From: Streptomyces tailanensis
GTDB lineage: Bacteria > Actinomycetota > Actinomycetes > Streptomycetales > Streptomycetaceae
Direction: 5' to 3'
Length of the DNA: 39,787 nt
Assembly (NCBI RefSeq): GCF_008386495.1
Contig: NZ_VTHJ01000026.1
Span: forward strand, 72,912 to 112,698
In this document: positions 1 to 7,811 of the stretch, piece after piece
Numbering within the stretch: position 1 is the first letter of the stretch
How the letters are laid out: each line of letters starts with the position of its first letter
Notes under the pieces: generated by a model
Told to the model about the DNA's origin: nothing
The model's input: the letters and a program-made list of their open reading frames with translations, nothing else
Database searches by the model: none
Made by a program: the position numbers and the translations under genes

Positions 1-1
1 C

Positions 2-301
2 TTCGGGTCGGGTACGGCGGCGAAGGTGAAGGCGTTCCAGAAGGCCAAGGGGCTCACCGCCGACGGTGTCGTCGGGCCGGACACCTGGACCGAGCTCGTC
101 GTCACGGTGAGGTCGGGCTCCAAGGGGGCGGCCGTGCAGGCGGTGCAGCGGCAGCTCACCGCGAACGGCTACGCCGTCAAGGCCGACGGTGTGTTCGGTT
201 CGGGTACGGCCGCGAAGGTCAAGGCCTTCCAGAAGGCCAAGCGCCTCACGGTGGACGGCGTCGCCGGGCCCAACACCTGGGTGGCTCTGACCGCCGGCTG
301 A
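2..301 (+). CDS. Peptidoglycan-binding repeat protein, C-terminal part (5' end outside window)
   Basis: The frame is open from the first full codon (base 2), so the gene starts upstream of the window. About 99 residues are visible. They hold the end of one PG_binding_1 repeat (FGSGTAAKVKAFQKAKGL, then DGVVGPDTW) and one complete repeat ending GVAGPNTWVALTAG. Repeats of this family fold into a small three-helix domain that binds cell-wall peptidoglycan, so the product is expected to be exported. The stop is TGA at 299-301. The repeat DNA is nearly identical to that in the next gene (for example bases 2-42 against about 645-683), which suggests a tandem duplication. Any catalytic domain would lie upstream and cannot be judged. 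Confidence 0.8.
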   Translation, partial: FGSGTAAKVKAFQKAKGLTADGVVGPDTWTELVVTVRSGSKGAAVQAVQRQLTANGYAVKADGVFGSGTAAKVKAFQKAKRLTVDGVAGPNTWVALTAG

Positions 302-390
302 TCCACCCCGCGACTCGTCTCAGGGTGCGATCCCACCAGTCCCGCGGCCCAACGGGGGACGCGGTTCCATCAGGAAGGGAAACATTTCTC

Positions 391-1380
391 ATGCGTACCG
401 AAACACACAAGCGGAACAACCGCCGCATCGCCTCCGTCACGCTCGTCGCCGCCGCCCTCGTGGCCGGTGTCACGGCGACCGCCCCGGCCGGGGCCGCCAC
501 GGCCCAGCCGACGGCCGAGTCCGCCGGTGTCGCGGCTCAGGCGTCGTGGCCGGTGGTGAAGTCGGGTCAGCGGGGTGTGGATGTGGCGACCGTCCAGCTG
601 CTGCTGACGGCCCGGGGGTTCAAGGTCTCGGCCGACGGTGTGTTCGGGTCGGGTACGGCGGCGAAGGTGAAGGCGTTCCAGAAGTCCAGGAAGCTCGCGG
701 CGGATGGCGTTGTCGGGGCGAAGACATGGGCGAAGCTCATCGTGACGGTGCGGCAGGGTTCCAAGGGGACGGCTGTTCAGGCGCTTCAGCGGCAGCTCAA
801 CGACAACGGCTACAAGGTGTCCGTCGACGGTGTGTTCGGGTCGGGTACGGCCTCGAACGTGAAGGCGTTCCAGAAGGCCAAGGGGCTCTCCGCGGACGGC
901 ATCGTCGGCCCCAACACCTGGTCCCGGCTGGTCAGCGGCGGGGGCGGCGGGGGCGGCAACCCCGGCGGCGGCAAGCTCAGCGACGCCCAGGCCATGGCCC
1001 GGCTGAAGGCCGCCGGCATCACCCGCAAGTCCTCGGGCAACTGCATCGACCGTTACCGCAAGAACTGCACGAGCCTGCAGGGCATCCGGGTCGGCACCGT
1101 CAACGGTGTCATCGCCCTGAAGAAGAAGAGCGGTTGCAAGATCGTCATCACCGGCGGCACGGAGGTCGGTCACGCCAGTGGCACCTACAGCCACTGGAAC
1201 GGCTACAAGGTCGACGTTCCCCGCACCTCGTGCGTCACCAACTACATCCACAAGCACTCCAAGAAGCACCACAAGCGCAAGGACGGCGCGTGGGTGTGGC
1301 GCGTGACCTCCGGCGGCAAGACGGTCATCGACTACGCCGACGAGAACTGGGCGAACCACTGGGACATCACGTACTACTGA
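391..1380 (+). CDS. Secreted peptidoglycan-binding protein with M15-like peptidase domain
   Basis: 329 residues. The start at ATG 391 follows an AGGAAGGGA ribosome-binding site and opens a signal peptide (basic n-region HKRNNRR, hydrophobic core, cleavage near APAGAATA). Two PG_binding_1 repeats follow (about residues 55-120 and 127-190), then a Gly-rich linker and a C-terminal domain. That domain has H268 and D275 in an HxxxxxxD pattern (SHWNGYKVDV) and E318/H323 in ENWANHWDITYY, the arrangement of zinc-dependent M15 D-Ala-D-Ala carboxypeptidases. Two to four Cys suggest disulfides. Expected role: cell-wall binding and possibly peptide cross-link trimming outside the cell. The peptidase assignment rests on motif spacing only. 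The preceding partial gene is a paralogue. Confidence 0.85.
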   Translation: MRTETHKRNNRRIASVTLVAAALVAGVTATAPAGAATAQPTAESAGVAAQASWPVVKSGQRGVDVATVQLLLTARGFKVSADGVFGSGTAAKVKAFQKSRKLAADGVVGAKTWAKLIVTVRQGSKGTAVQALQRQLNDNGYKVSVDGVFGSGTASNVKAFQKAKGLSADGIVGPNTWSRLVSGGGGGGGNPGGGKLSDAQAMARLKAAGITRKSSGNCIDRYRKNCTSLQGIRVGTVNGVIALKKKSGCKIVITGGTEVGHASGTYSHWNGYKVDVPRTSCVTNYIHKHSKKHHKRKDGAWVWRVTSGGKTVIDYADENWANHWDITYY

Positions 1381-1405
1381 TCCCGGACGGATCTGAGACG
1401 GAAGC

Positions 1406-1444
1406 AGAAGAGGCGCCCGGTTCGATGAACCGTGCGCCTCTTCT
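1406..1444. terminator. Bidirectional hairpin terminator between the cell-wall gene and tRNA-Ser
   Basis: AGAAGAGGCGC at 1406-1416 pairs perfectly with GCGCCTCTTCT at 1434-1444, with an inner CGGTTC/GAACCG extension. It lies between a plus-strand gene stop (1380) and the 3' end of a minus-strand tRNA, so it can end both transcripts. Confidence 0.75.
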
Positions 1445-1449
1445 ATCTG

Positions 1450-1534
1450 CGGTAGCGGAGGGATTTGAACCCTCGGTGACTTGCGCCACACTCGCTTTCG
1501 AGGCGAGCTCCTTCGGCCGCTCGGACACGCTACC
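1450..1534 (-). tRNA. tRNA-Ser (anticodon CGA, reads UCG)
   Basis: Read on the minus strand, the acceptor strands GGTAGCG and CGCTACC pair. The anticodon stem CTCGC/GCGAG encloses the seven-base loop CTCGAAA, giving anticodon CGA. A long variable arm typical of class II tRNA-Ser and a T-arm with GGTTCAAATCC follow. CCA is not encoded. The length of 85 nt is right for tRNA-Ser. Confidence 0.95.
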
Positions 1535-1612
1535 GAGGGAGACATTACAGCAAGGTGGGGCGTGGTTTGAAATCGGTATTCGCCGGGGTCCGCGGGCGGT
1601 GCCGAAGGGGTG

Positions 1613-2122
1613 TCAGCGGAGGCGGAAGAAGTCCGTGAGGAGGCGGGCGCATTCGTCGGCGAGGACGCCCTCGATCACCTCGGGGCGGTGGTTGAGGCGG
1701 CGGTCGCGTACGACGTCCCAGAGGGAGCCGACCGCGCCGGCCTTCTCGTCGCGGGCGCCGTAGACGACCCGGTCGACCCGGGACTGTGTGATCGTGCCCG
1801 CGCACATCGTGCAGGGTTCGAGGGTGACGACCAGGGTGCAGCCGGTCAGCCGCCACTCGCCGAGTTCTTCCGCCGCCCGGCGAATGGCCACTACCTCCGC
1901 GTGGGCCGTCGGATCGCCGGTGGCCTCGCGCTCGTTGTGCCCGGTGGCGAGGACGGCCCGGCCGTCCGGGGACAGGACGACCGCGCCGACCGGCACGTCA
2001 CCGCCCGCGGCGGCCCGCCCGGCCTCGTCCAGGGCGAGCCGCATCGCGTCCCGCCAGCGGTCGCGTACCGGATCGGGGCCCCGATCGGGGCCCGGTGGCT
2101 CTGCGTCGGTTGATTCGGTCAC
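1613..2122 (-). CDS. tadA: tRNA-specific adenosine deaminase (A34 to inosine)
   Basis: 169 residues. Zinc-dependent deaminase that converts A34 to inosine in tRNA-Arg(ACG), allowing decoding of CGN codons. The catalytic zinc site is complete: H74-A-E76 (HAEV) with E76 the proton shuttle, and P-C104-T-M-C107 (PCTMCAG). The C-terminal part (VVYGARDEKAGAVGS and NHRPEV) is typical of TadA. The first 25 or so residues are Pro/Asp-rich, so an internal start at the Met of MRLALDEAG is possible. The next gene upstream (2180-2737) encodes the protein commonly found beside tadA in actinobacteria. The order next to upp is the usual Streptomyces one. Confidence 0.93.
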   Translation of the reverse strand: MTESTDAEPPGPDRGPDPVRDRWRDAMRLALDEAGRAAAGGDVPVGAVVLSPDGRAVLATGHNEREATGDPTAHAEVVAIRRAAEELGEWRLTGCTLVVTLEPCTMCAGTITQSRVDRVVYGARDEKAGAVGSLWDVVRDRRLNHRPEVIEGVLADECARLLTDFFRLR

Positions 2123-2148
2123 TCCGGGAACCTAGCTGATGACCGATG

Positions 2149-2170
2149 CCACCCGGCTGGCGCCGGGTGG
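2149..2170. terminator. GC hairpin between the tadA-associated gene and tadA
   Basis: CCACCCGGC at 2149-2157 pairs with GCCGGGTGG at 2162-2170, just after the stop of the upstream minus-strand gene. There is no T-run, so it may attenuate rather than end transcription into tadA. Confidence 0.35.
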
Positions 2171-2179
2171 TGGGTTGCC

Positions 2180-2737
2180 CTAGCGGACCGTCTCCAGGAC
2201 CTCCGAGGCTCCGAGGGCCTCGGCGATCGAGTTGAGGGCGTCGTCCGCGTCGAGGGCGCGGAGCTCCTTCTCGGTCACGCCCAGGTCGTCGAGGATCTCG
2301 CTGTCGCCGACCGGGCTGTGCGGCACGGCCTCGGCGGCAGTGCCGCCGCCGTCGTCTTCATCGTCGTCGGCCGGCTCACCGTCCTCCGTGCCGTCGAGGT
2401 CGAGGGAGTCCAGGTCGGGGTCGTCGTCGCCGGGCTCCCTTCCGAGCAGTTCGTCGGTGAGCAGGATTTCGCCGTAGCTGCTGCGGGCAGCGGCGGCGGC
2501 GTCCGACACGTAGATACGAGGGTCGTCCTCGCCATCGATGCGGACGACGCCGAACCAGGCGTCCTCCTGCTCGATGAGCACCAGCACCGTGTCGTCGTCG
2601 GGCGAGGCTTCACGGGCCAGGTCGGCCAGATCCGACAGGGTCTCCACATCGTCGAGCTCTGTGTCGCTCGCTTCCCACCCGTCTTCGGTGCGCGCGAGCA
2701 GTGCGGCGAAGTACACCGTGACTCTCCCACTGGTCAT
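2180..2737 (-). CDS. tRNA adenosine deaminase-associated protein (conserved actinobacterial)
   Basis: 185 residues from ATG 2737. The N-terminal half (YFAALLARTEDGWEASD, then LVLIEQEDAWFGVVRID) is the conserved part of the family that actinobacterial genomes place next to tadA. The middle is a very acidic Asp/Glu/Gly stretch (about residues 115-145) and the C-terminus (GVTEKELRAL, IAEALGASEVLETVR) is helical. Function is not established in anything I can name; co-location with tadA is the only link. The open frame extends upstream to 2953, but that extension is low-complexity and unlike the family. The start could also be the GTG four codons in. Confidence 0.8.
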   Translation of the reverse strand: MTSGRVTVYFAALLARTEDGWEASDTELDDVETLSDLADLAREASPDDDTVLVLIEQEDAWFGVVRIDGEDDPRIYVSDAAAAARSSYGEILLTDELLGREPGDDDPDLDSLDLDGTEDGEPADDDEDDGGGTAAEAVPHSPVGDSEILDDLGVTEKELRALDADDALNSIAEALGASEVLETVR

Positions 2738-3025
2738 AGGCGTGCCGGTTGGGGGTCCCCCCGGCGGAGGTTGCTGGGCGGGGAGTGCTGTGCTCCGAGC
2801 CCCACCCACTCGGAATCGTGGCAGAAACAGAGCGCCCAGGGGACGTCTTCGGCTCCCTGTGTCCGGCCGAATTGATCGCCGGTCGGGCCGCCGTTCACCT
2901 GCGCACCTGTTGCCGCCACCAGCGGATCGTACGCGGAGTTCCTCGCCGTACATGCACGGCCACCCCGTGAGCGGCGCGTGTACGTCCCTACGGGCGGGGA
3001 GAAGGAGGGCTTTGGGTGCCTGCGG

Positions 3026-3415
3026 CTACCAGCGGAAGGTACGCATGCGCATGGCGTGCCGGAGCCGGGCGGCCTTGGCGCGGCGCGGCTGGACCCGGTC
3101 CCGCAGCTCCCGCGCCTCGGTCAGTTCCCGCAGAAACTGCGCCCGACGGCGCCTGCGCGCGGCGTCGCTGCTCTGGTCGGTCTCGCGGTCGGTTGCGCGA
3201 CTGGTCTCGCGGTCGGTTTCCCGGCTGATCTCGCGGCCCGTCTCCGGGCGTGTCTTCGGGCCCACCCTCTGGCATACCTCTTGGCCCGCCCCTCGGCCTG
3301 CTGTTTCCCGCCCCGTCCCCTGGCCCGGCTCCGGGGCCGTCCCCCTGTCGTCGTCCCCCTGCTGTCGCGGCGACCTGTCGTCCACGTCTGCCATGGGCTC
3401 ACCACCGTCCGGCAT
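3026..3415 (-). CDS. Conserved Arg-rich small protein of unknown function
   Basis: 129 residues. I recognise the basic C-terminal block (RRRRAQFLRELTEARELRD, then QPRRAKAARLRHAMRMRTFRW) as conserved upstream of upp in Streptomyces; no function is known to me. The N-terminal half is low-complexity and contains a degenerate repeat of the type RETDRETSR, encoded by short repeats at about 3175-3260. No signal peptide or membrane segment. An inner ATG at about 3394 (MADVDD) is an alternative start. The gene is divergent from upp. Confidence 0.65.
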   Translation of the reverse strand: MPDGGEPMADVDDRSPRQQGDDDRGTAPEPGQGTGRETAGRGAGQEVCQRVGPKTRPETGREISRETDRETSRATDRETDQSSDAARRRRRAQFLRELTEARELRDRVQPRRAKAARLRHAMRMRTFRW

Positions 3416-3568
3416 CGGCTCACCACCCCGCTACATTCCTCCCACTTTCCCTCCGGCGGGGGGTTTGATGCCCCCGGGCGGGTGAACCGTGTGGATCCCG
3501 CTTGCCGGGGTGGACCACCAGCCGGGGACGGGGAGTCCGCCGCTGTTGCCACGGTTACTGTTGTGGTC

Positions 3569-4204
3569 ATGCGTCTTCACGTCGTCGACCACCCTCTGGT
3601 CGCCCACAAGCTCACCGCGCTGCGCGACCAGCGCACCGACTCCCCGACCTTCCGTCGTCTCGCCGACGAGCTGGTCACCCTGCTCGCCTACGAGGCCACG
3701 CGCGACGTGCGCACCGAACAGGTCGACATCACGACGCCGGTGGCGTCGACGACCGGCGTCAAGCTCTCCCACCCGCGCCCGCTGGTCGTGCCGATCCTGC
3801 GGGCCGGCCTCGGCATGCTCGACGGCATGGTCCGGCTGCTGCCGACCGCCGAGGTGGGCTTCCTGGGCATGATCCGTAACGAGGAGACGCTCGAGGCGTC
3901 CACGTACGCCACGCGCATGCCGGAGGACCTCTCCGGGCGTCAGGTGTACGTCCTCGACCCCATGCTCGCCACCGGTGGCACTCTCGTCGCCGCGATCCGT
4001 GAGCTGATCGCGCGCGGTGCGGACGACGTGACGGCCGTGGTGCTCCTCGCCGCCCCCGAGGGCGTCGAGGTCATGGAGCGCGAGCTGGCGGGCACCCCGG
4101 TGACGGTCGTGACCGCCGCGGTCGACGAGCGCCTGAACGAGCACGGCTACATCGTGCCGGGCCTGGGGGACGCGGGGGACCGGCTGTACGGGGCTGCCGA
4201 GTAA
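3569..4204 (+). CDS. upp: Uracil phosphoribosyltransferase
   Basis: 211 residues, the full family length. Converts uracil and PRPP to UMP in pyrimidine salvage; cytosolic. Typical features are the start MRLHVVDHPLVAHKLT, RPLVVPILRAGLGM, GMIRNEE, the PRPP-binding loop VLDPMLATGGT (about residues 127-137) and the uracil-binding end GYIVPGLGDAGDRLYG. The start is ATG 3569 because homologues begin MRxHVVDHPL. It is a single gene, convergent with the LytR-C gene, with 37 bp between their ends. Confidence 0.97.
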   Translation: MRLHVVDHPLVAHKLTALRDQRTDSPTFRRLADELVTLLAYEATRDVRTEQVDITTPVASTTGVKLSHPRPLVVPILRAGLGMLDGMVRLLPTAEVGFLGMIRNEETLEASTYATRMPEDLSGRQVYVLDPMLATGGTLVAAIRELIARGADDVTAVVLLAAPEGVEVMERELAGTPVTVVTAAVDERLNEHGYIVPGLGDAGDRLYGAAE

Positions 4205-4241
4205 CCAGCCCTTCACACGGGTCATCCCTTACGGGCCCGGC

Positions 4242-4949
4242 TCAGCAGGTCTTCGTGGCGGTGGACGTCGGCTCGGGGCTGGTCAGGTCGGCCAGGGCCT
4301 TGGCGGCGTCCTTCTGCTTGCTGAGGGACTTGAAGCCGGTGCCGATGATGAGGTCGACCTCGGTGGCCTTCGCGCGCCCGTCGGTCTTCAGCTGGGCGCC
4401 GACGAGCTGGGTGTTGAGGACGGGCAGGGCCGTCTTCTCGGCGGCCTTCGCGCCGAGCAGTATCGCCGTGCCCTTGACCTTCTTGTCGTACTCCTCGGTC
4501 GCGTTGCCCACGTTGCCGATGCGGAAGCCGCGCTTCTTCAGCTCGTCGGCGGTGTCCTTGGCGAGACCGGCGCGGGGCGTGGCGTTGAGGACGTTGACGG
4601 TGATCCGGCCGGGCTCGGGGAAGGGCTTCCCGGATGCGTCGGATGCGTCGGATGCCTCGGATGACTTCGACGCCGACTTGTCGGATGGCTTCGACGCCTC
4701 GGACGTCGTGGGCGAGGGGCTCACCCCGGACGCGCAGTCGGTCTTGGGGCCGGCCGCGGTCGCCTTGTCGTTGCCGGTGAACACGTCGATGAGCTGCAGT
4801 GTTCCCCAGCCGACGAGGCCCAGCGCGGTCGCGGAGGCGATGACCGCGAGCACGAGCCTGCGGCGCCTCTTCGGTCGGCGCAGCCGCGGGTACTTGTCCC
4901 CCGTGATCCGGTACTGGCCGCCCATGCCGGGAGGAGTCAGCATGCTCAT
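4242..4949 (-). CDS. LytR C-terminal domain-containing membrane protein
   Basis: 235 residues from ATG 4949. Cytosolic basic N-terminus (RLRRPKRRRR), one membrane helix at about residues 32-57 (LVLAVIASATALGLVGWG), a Ser/Asp/Lys linker, then a LytR_C domain (about 113-215: ITVNVLNATPRAGLAKDTAD to EVDLIIGTGFKSL). The domain accompanies LCP cell-wall ligases and also occurs alone, as here. Its job is unknown but it is expected to act at the outer face of the membrane. The linker is coded by a GATGCGTCG nonamer-like repeat (about 4633-4665), which probably varies in length between strains. Confidence 0.85.
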   Translation of the reverse strand: MSMLTPPGMGGQYRITGDKYPRLRRPKRRRRLVLAVIASATALGLVGWGTLQLIDVFTGNDKATAAGPKTDCASGVSPSPTTSEASKPSDKSASKSSEASDASDASGKPFPEPGRITVNVLNATPRAGLAKDTADELKKRGFRIGNVGNATEEYDKKVKGTAILLGAKAAEKTALPVLNTQLVGAQLKTDGRAKATEVDLIIGTGFKSLSKQKDAAKALADLTSPEPTSTATKTC

Positions 4950-5089
4950 GGGCGCAGCGTAGTGCCGTCGGGCGGCGATTCCTACTAGATGATCAACGGC
5001 CGCGCTGCAGTCCAACCCGAAAGGGCCAACCGGCGGGGGCCCTGGGGCCTTGGGGTGGCCTTGGAGGGCTCTGGGGCTGGGCCCGGCGC

Positions 5090-5386
5090 CTAGTCCAGTT
5101 CCAGGACGCGGGCGTGGAGCACCTGGCGTTGCTGGAGGGCGGCGCGTACGGCGCGGTGGAGGCCGTCCTCCAGGTACAGGTCGCCCTGCCACTTCACCAC
5201 GTGCGCGAAGAGGTCGCCGTAGAAGGTGGAGTCCTCGGCGAGGAGGGTCTCCAGGTCCAGCTGCCCCTTGGTCGTCACGAGCTGATCGAGGCGGACCGGG
5301 CGCGGCGCGACGTCCGCCCACTGCCGGGTGCTTTCCCGGCCGTGGTCGGGGTACGGCCGGCCGTTTCCGATGCGCTTGAAGATCAC
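5090..5386 (-). CDS. Conserved actinobacterial protein, often labelled VapB-like antitoxin
   Basis: 98 residues from MIFKRIGNGRPYPDH to QVLHARVLELD. I recognise it as a highly conserved Streptomyces protein beside upp that databases often name a VapB-family antitoxin. The sequence itself (a DxxxLETLLAEDSTFYGDLF stretch and DGLHRAVRAAL near the end) looks more like a small ParB/sulfiredoxin-type fold, and there is no adjacent PIN toxin. I therefore treat the antitoxin label as doubtful. Single gene on the minus strand. Confidence 0.75.
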   Translation of the reverse strand: MIFKRIGNGRPYPDHGRESTRQWADVAPRPVRLDQLVTTKGQLDLETLLAEDSTFYGDLFAHVVKWQGDLYLEDGLHRAVRAALQQRQVLHARVLELD

Positions 5387-5646
5387 ACGGAAAGCCTACC
5401 GGTCGAGACGTTCCGGGCGCAGCCATGGCGACGGAGTGTGACCCCGGAAAAGGTGCCGTGAATCAGGGCGAACCGGTAATTTCGCGGACTTCGGTGGCGG
5501 CCGTGACCCCTCGACGGATGGCCGTGAGGAGCCGTCGGGCCGGGTCCCGCCCAGGCGTGGGGTGCGATCCGAAGCGTGAACAGGGGTCGGAAACAAGCCA
5601 TCAGGGGCGCGAACTCGCGGGGAACGGGCAGAGGCGGGGGATGGGG
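5387..5646. other. Intergenic stretch without a recognisable gene
   Basis: Lies upstream of the conserved 98-residue gene (minus strand). Several overlapping frames are open on both strands, as expected from the base composition, but none reads as a known protein. It presumably holds the promoter of the gene at 5090-5386. Confidence 0.5.
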
Positions 5647-5679
5647 AACGCCCTGGAGTCGAGTGGGTTCCAGGGCGTT
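5647..5679. terminator. Hairpin terminator of the small minus-strand genes
   Basis: AACGCCCTGGA (5647-5657) pairs perfectly with TCCAGGGCGTT (5669-5679). It starts 7 bp beyond the stop of the minus-strand gene at 5687, which supports that gene being expressed. Confidence 0.65.
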
Positions 5680-5686
5680 GCCGTGG

Positions 5687-5839
5687 TCAGTCGTCTTGCG
5701 GGGACTTCGGGGGCTGGTGGTCGGCGCTCCTCGGGTCGTGCTTGGGGTCGGTGGTTCGGTCGGGGTTCGGTTTGGGGGTGCTGCGGGCGGCCTCCGCGCG
5801 GAGGAGGGCGCGCAGGACCGTGTACGGGTCGCCGGGCAT
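5687..5839 (-). CDS. Small hypothetical protein
   Basis: 50 residues starting MPGDPYTVLRALLRAEAAR and ending in a hydrophilic Pro/Asp/Lys tail. AGGA lies a few bases upstream of ATG 5839 and a perfect terminator hairpin follows the stop, which is why I keep it. It could be co-transcribed with the secreted protein gene 71 bp upstream. No function recognised. The much longer open frame through this position (to 6829) runs antisense-like through the HhH gene region and is not real. Confidence 0.45.
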   Translation of the reverse strand: MPGDPYTVLRALLRAEAARSTPKPNPDRTTDPKHDPRSADHQPPKSPQDD

Positions 5840-5910
5840 GCCTGTTTCCTGTCCTGTGTTCTCGGGGTTCTCACGTGCTGTTTCGGTGGGTGGCGTGAGC
5901 CGGAGGGCTC

Positions 5911-6255
5911 TCAGCAGCGCAGGACCACGGAGCGCAGGATGTGCGGGGTGTACGGGGGTGACGCCGGGGGACGGGGCGGTGCGGGGAAGCGGAGCCTCGC
6001 GGCGGGCGGGTGCGAAGGGGACGTGACGGGGGCCGGGCGGGTCGTCGCGGACGGCCGGTGGGTGGGGCGGGACGAGGGCCGCGGGGCCGTCTCGACGAGG
6101 TCGTACTCGGCGGCGGCCGACTCGCTCGACACCGTGACCGCGAGGCCCGCGTGGGCCGTGCCGTGGGCGCCGGGGACCAGCAGGGCGAAGGCCAGGGCGA
6201 GCACCCTGGTCCAGGTCCAGGACCAGGCGCACGTTCGGGTCGGGGTGGTGCTCAC
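5911..6255 (-). CDS. Hypothetical secreted or membrane-anchored Pro-rich protein
   Basis: About 114 residues from GTG 6255. An N-terminal hydrophobic segment (VLALAFALLVPGAHGTAHA, about residues 17-36) looks like a signal peptide with an AHA cleavage site. The rest is Pro/Ser/Thr/Arg-rich and ends PPYTPHILRSVVLRC. No family recognised. It is possibly in one transcript with the small gene downstream. The start is uncertain because no strong ribosome-binding site is visible; an ATG further up (6315) gives a longer version. Confidence 0.5.
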   Translation of the reverse strand: MSTTPTRTCAWSWTWTRVLALAFALLVPGAHGTAHAGLAVTVSSESAAAEYDLVETAPRPSSRPTHRPSATTRPAPVTSPSHPPAARLRFPAPPRPPASPPYTPHILRSVVLRC

Positions 6256-6345
6256 GGGGGTTGTTTCCCCGGTGCGGGGGCGGGCCGCATCGCCGGGGCC
6301 GTGAGATCCGCTCACACGGCGTACGGCCGCGCCGGTGCCGTACGA

Positions 6346-6939
6346 CTACTTGCCGGAGGCCTTCGCCGCCTTCGCCGCCGCCTTCATCTCCTGCTTGTGG
6401 GCGCGGACCTTGGCCAGGGACTCGGGGCCCTTGATGTCGGCGACGGAGCGGAAGGAGTCGGGTTCGCCGTAGGCGCCCGCGGCCTCGCGCCAGCCCTCGG
6501 GGTGGACGCCGAGTTGTTTGCCGAGGAGGGCGAGGAAGATCTGGGCCTTCTGGCGGCCGAAGCCGGGGAGGGCCTCCAGGCGGGCCAGGAGGTCCTTGCC
6601 GGTCGTCACGTCCCGCCAGAGCGCGCTCGCGTCGCCGTCGTGGTGCTCGACGAGGTACTGGCACAGCTGCTGGATCCGCTTGGCCATGGAGCCGGGGTAG
6701 CGGTGCACGGCGGGCTTGGTCGACAGCACCGCTACGAAGGCCTCCGGGTCCAGCGCGGCGATCTCGTGGGCGTCGAGGTCGTCCGAGCCGAGCCGGTCGG
6801 CGATGGTCCGGGGGCCCTTGAACGCCCACTCCATCGGCACCTGCTGGTCCAGCAGCATGCCGACCAGCGCGGCGAGCGGACTGCGCCCGAGGAGTTCGTC
6901 CGCCTCGGGGTCCTGGGCGAGGTGAAGGGTGACGTTCAT
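6346..6939 (-). CDS. HhH-GPD-type base-excision DNA repair protein
   Basis: 197 residues. The helix-hairpin-helix is visible as LEALPGFGRQKAQIFLALLGKQLGV (about residues 120-144), preceded by LLDQQVPMEWAFKGPRTI, the pattern of the short actinobacterial HhH-GPD family. These proteins resemble DNA glycosylases that remove damaged bases. The usual catalytic Asp after the hairpin is not obvious here, so enzyme activity is inferred from the family only. The C-terminus is a Lys/Ala helix (KQEMKAAAKAAKASGK). Single minus-strand gene 43 bp downstream of the siderophore-interacting protein gene. Confidence 0.85.
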   Translation of the reverse strand: MNVTLHLAQDPEADELLGRSPLAALVGMLLDQQVPMEWAFKGPRTIADRLGSDDLDAHEIAALDPEAFVAVLSTKPAVHRYPGSMAKRIQQLCQYLVEHHDGDASALWRDVTTGKDLLARLEALPGFGRQKAQIFLALLGKQLGVHPEGWREAAGAYGEPDSFRSVADIKGPESLAKVRAHKQEMKAAAKAAKASGK

Positions 6940-6982
6940 GCTCCGATGATCGCGTGCCCGGCGGCGCGGCGCAGCCCGGCCC

Positions 6983-7732
6983 CTACGGCCGCCAGTAGCC
7001 CAGCGCGTGCATCCGTTGCTTCGGCACGCCCAGTTCCTTGCGGAAGTACGACGTCAGGGAGCGGGTCGTGGCGGTGTCGCAGGCGATCCAGACGTACGGG
7101 TCGGGGGTCTTGCTCAGCAGCGTCGGCGCGTCCGTCTTCACCTGGGTGAGGAGGTGGGCGCCGGCGTTCTGGCGTGGGACCGGGCGGAGTTCGTGGTGGG
7201 TCGGGTCCAGGCGCAGCGGGAGGCCGGCCGCCCCGCTGTCCCCGGCCTCCCCGTCCTCCTCCGGGGTCTCGAACCAGATCGTCGCCGGGGCCGAACCCAG
7301 CGCGCCCAGCAGGGAGTTGATCGCCGGGAGCGAGGCCGGGTCGCCGATGGCCAGGATGTGGGAGGGGGCCGGGTCCGGGTCGGTGAAGCCCGTGCCGTGG
7401 ACCGTGGCCTCGATGGTGTCCCCGGGCTTCGCCGAGCGCGCCCAGTCGCCGGCGCGGCCCTCGTGGAGGGCGAACTCCAGGCTGAAGGTCCCGGCGGCCG
7501 GGTCGGGGTCGACGAGGGTGTACGCCCGCTGGTGCGGCTTGCCGGCGGCCTCGAACCAGAGCCGTACCCACATCGTCGGGTGGACGCCGGCCACCGCGAG
7601 CATGCCGCCGTCGGTGAGGTGCACCCGGCGGTAGTGCTCGGTGACTTGTTCTGTGCCGGTGACGGTGAAGACGAAGTCCTTCGCGCGGAGCAGTTTGAGG
7701 ACCGCTCCCTCCCACCCGTGCCCCTGCCCCAT
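6983..7732 (-). CDS. Siderophore-interacting protein (FAD/NAD(P)H ferric-siderophore reductase)
   Basis: 249 residues from ATG 7732 (GAAGGG ribosome-binding site 10 nt upstream; a GTG at 7750 is possible). FAD-binding half: RRVHLTDGG, then the flavin motif RAYT (KPHQRAYTLVDPD). NAD(P)H-binding half: HILAIGDPASLPAI and the C-terminal YWRP typical of SIP proteins. The family reduces ferric siderophore inside the cell so iron is released. It is divergent from the penicillin acylase gene across a near-perfect iron box 41 bp upstream, so repression by a DmdR/IdeR-type regulator in iron-replete cells is expected. Confidence 0.9.
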   Translation of the reverse strand: MGQGHGWEGAVLKLLRAKDFVFTVTGTEQVTEHYRRVHLTDGGMLAVAGVHPTMWVRLWFEAAGKPHQRAYTLVDPDPAAGTFSLEFALHEGRAGDWARSAKPGDTIEATVHGTGFTDPDPAPSHILAIGDPASLPAINSLLGALGSAPATIWFETPEEDGEAGDSGAAGLPLRLDPTHHELRPVPRQNAGAHLLTQVKTDAPTLLSKTPDPYVWIACDTATTRSLTSYFRKELGVPKQRMHALGYWRP

Positions 7733-7772
7733 GGCTTCTGCACCCTTCACGTACGCTTTGATCCCAGATTGC

Positions 7773-7791
7773 TTAGGTGAGGCTAACCTAA
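7773..7791. promoter_or_regulatory. Iron box (DmdR/IdeR/DtxR-type operator)
   Basis: TTAGGTGAGGCTAACCTAA matches the actinobacterial iron-box consensus TTAGGTTAGGCTAACCTAA at 18 of 19 positions and is a near-perfect dyad. It lies between two divergent starts (7732 minus, 7812 plus), so one site can control both iron-uptake transcripts. Confidence 0.92.
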
Positions 7792-7811
7792 ATCACAGGT
7801 GGGATACAGGG

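Noticed and set aside
4625..4700. Short tandem GATGCGTCG-like repeats as a regulatory or CRISPR-like array
   Set aside because: They are in frame within the Ser/Asp linker of the LytR-C protein and explain themselves as coding repeats.
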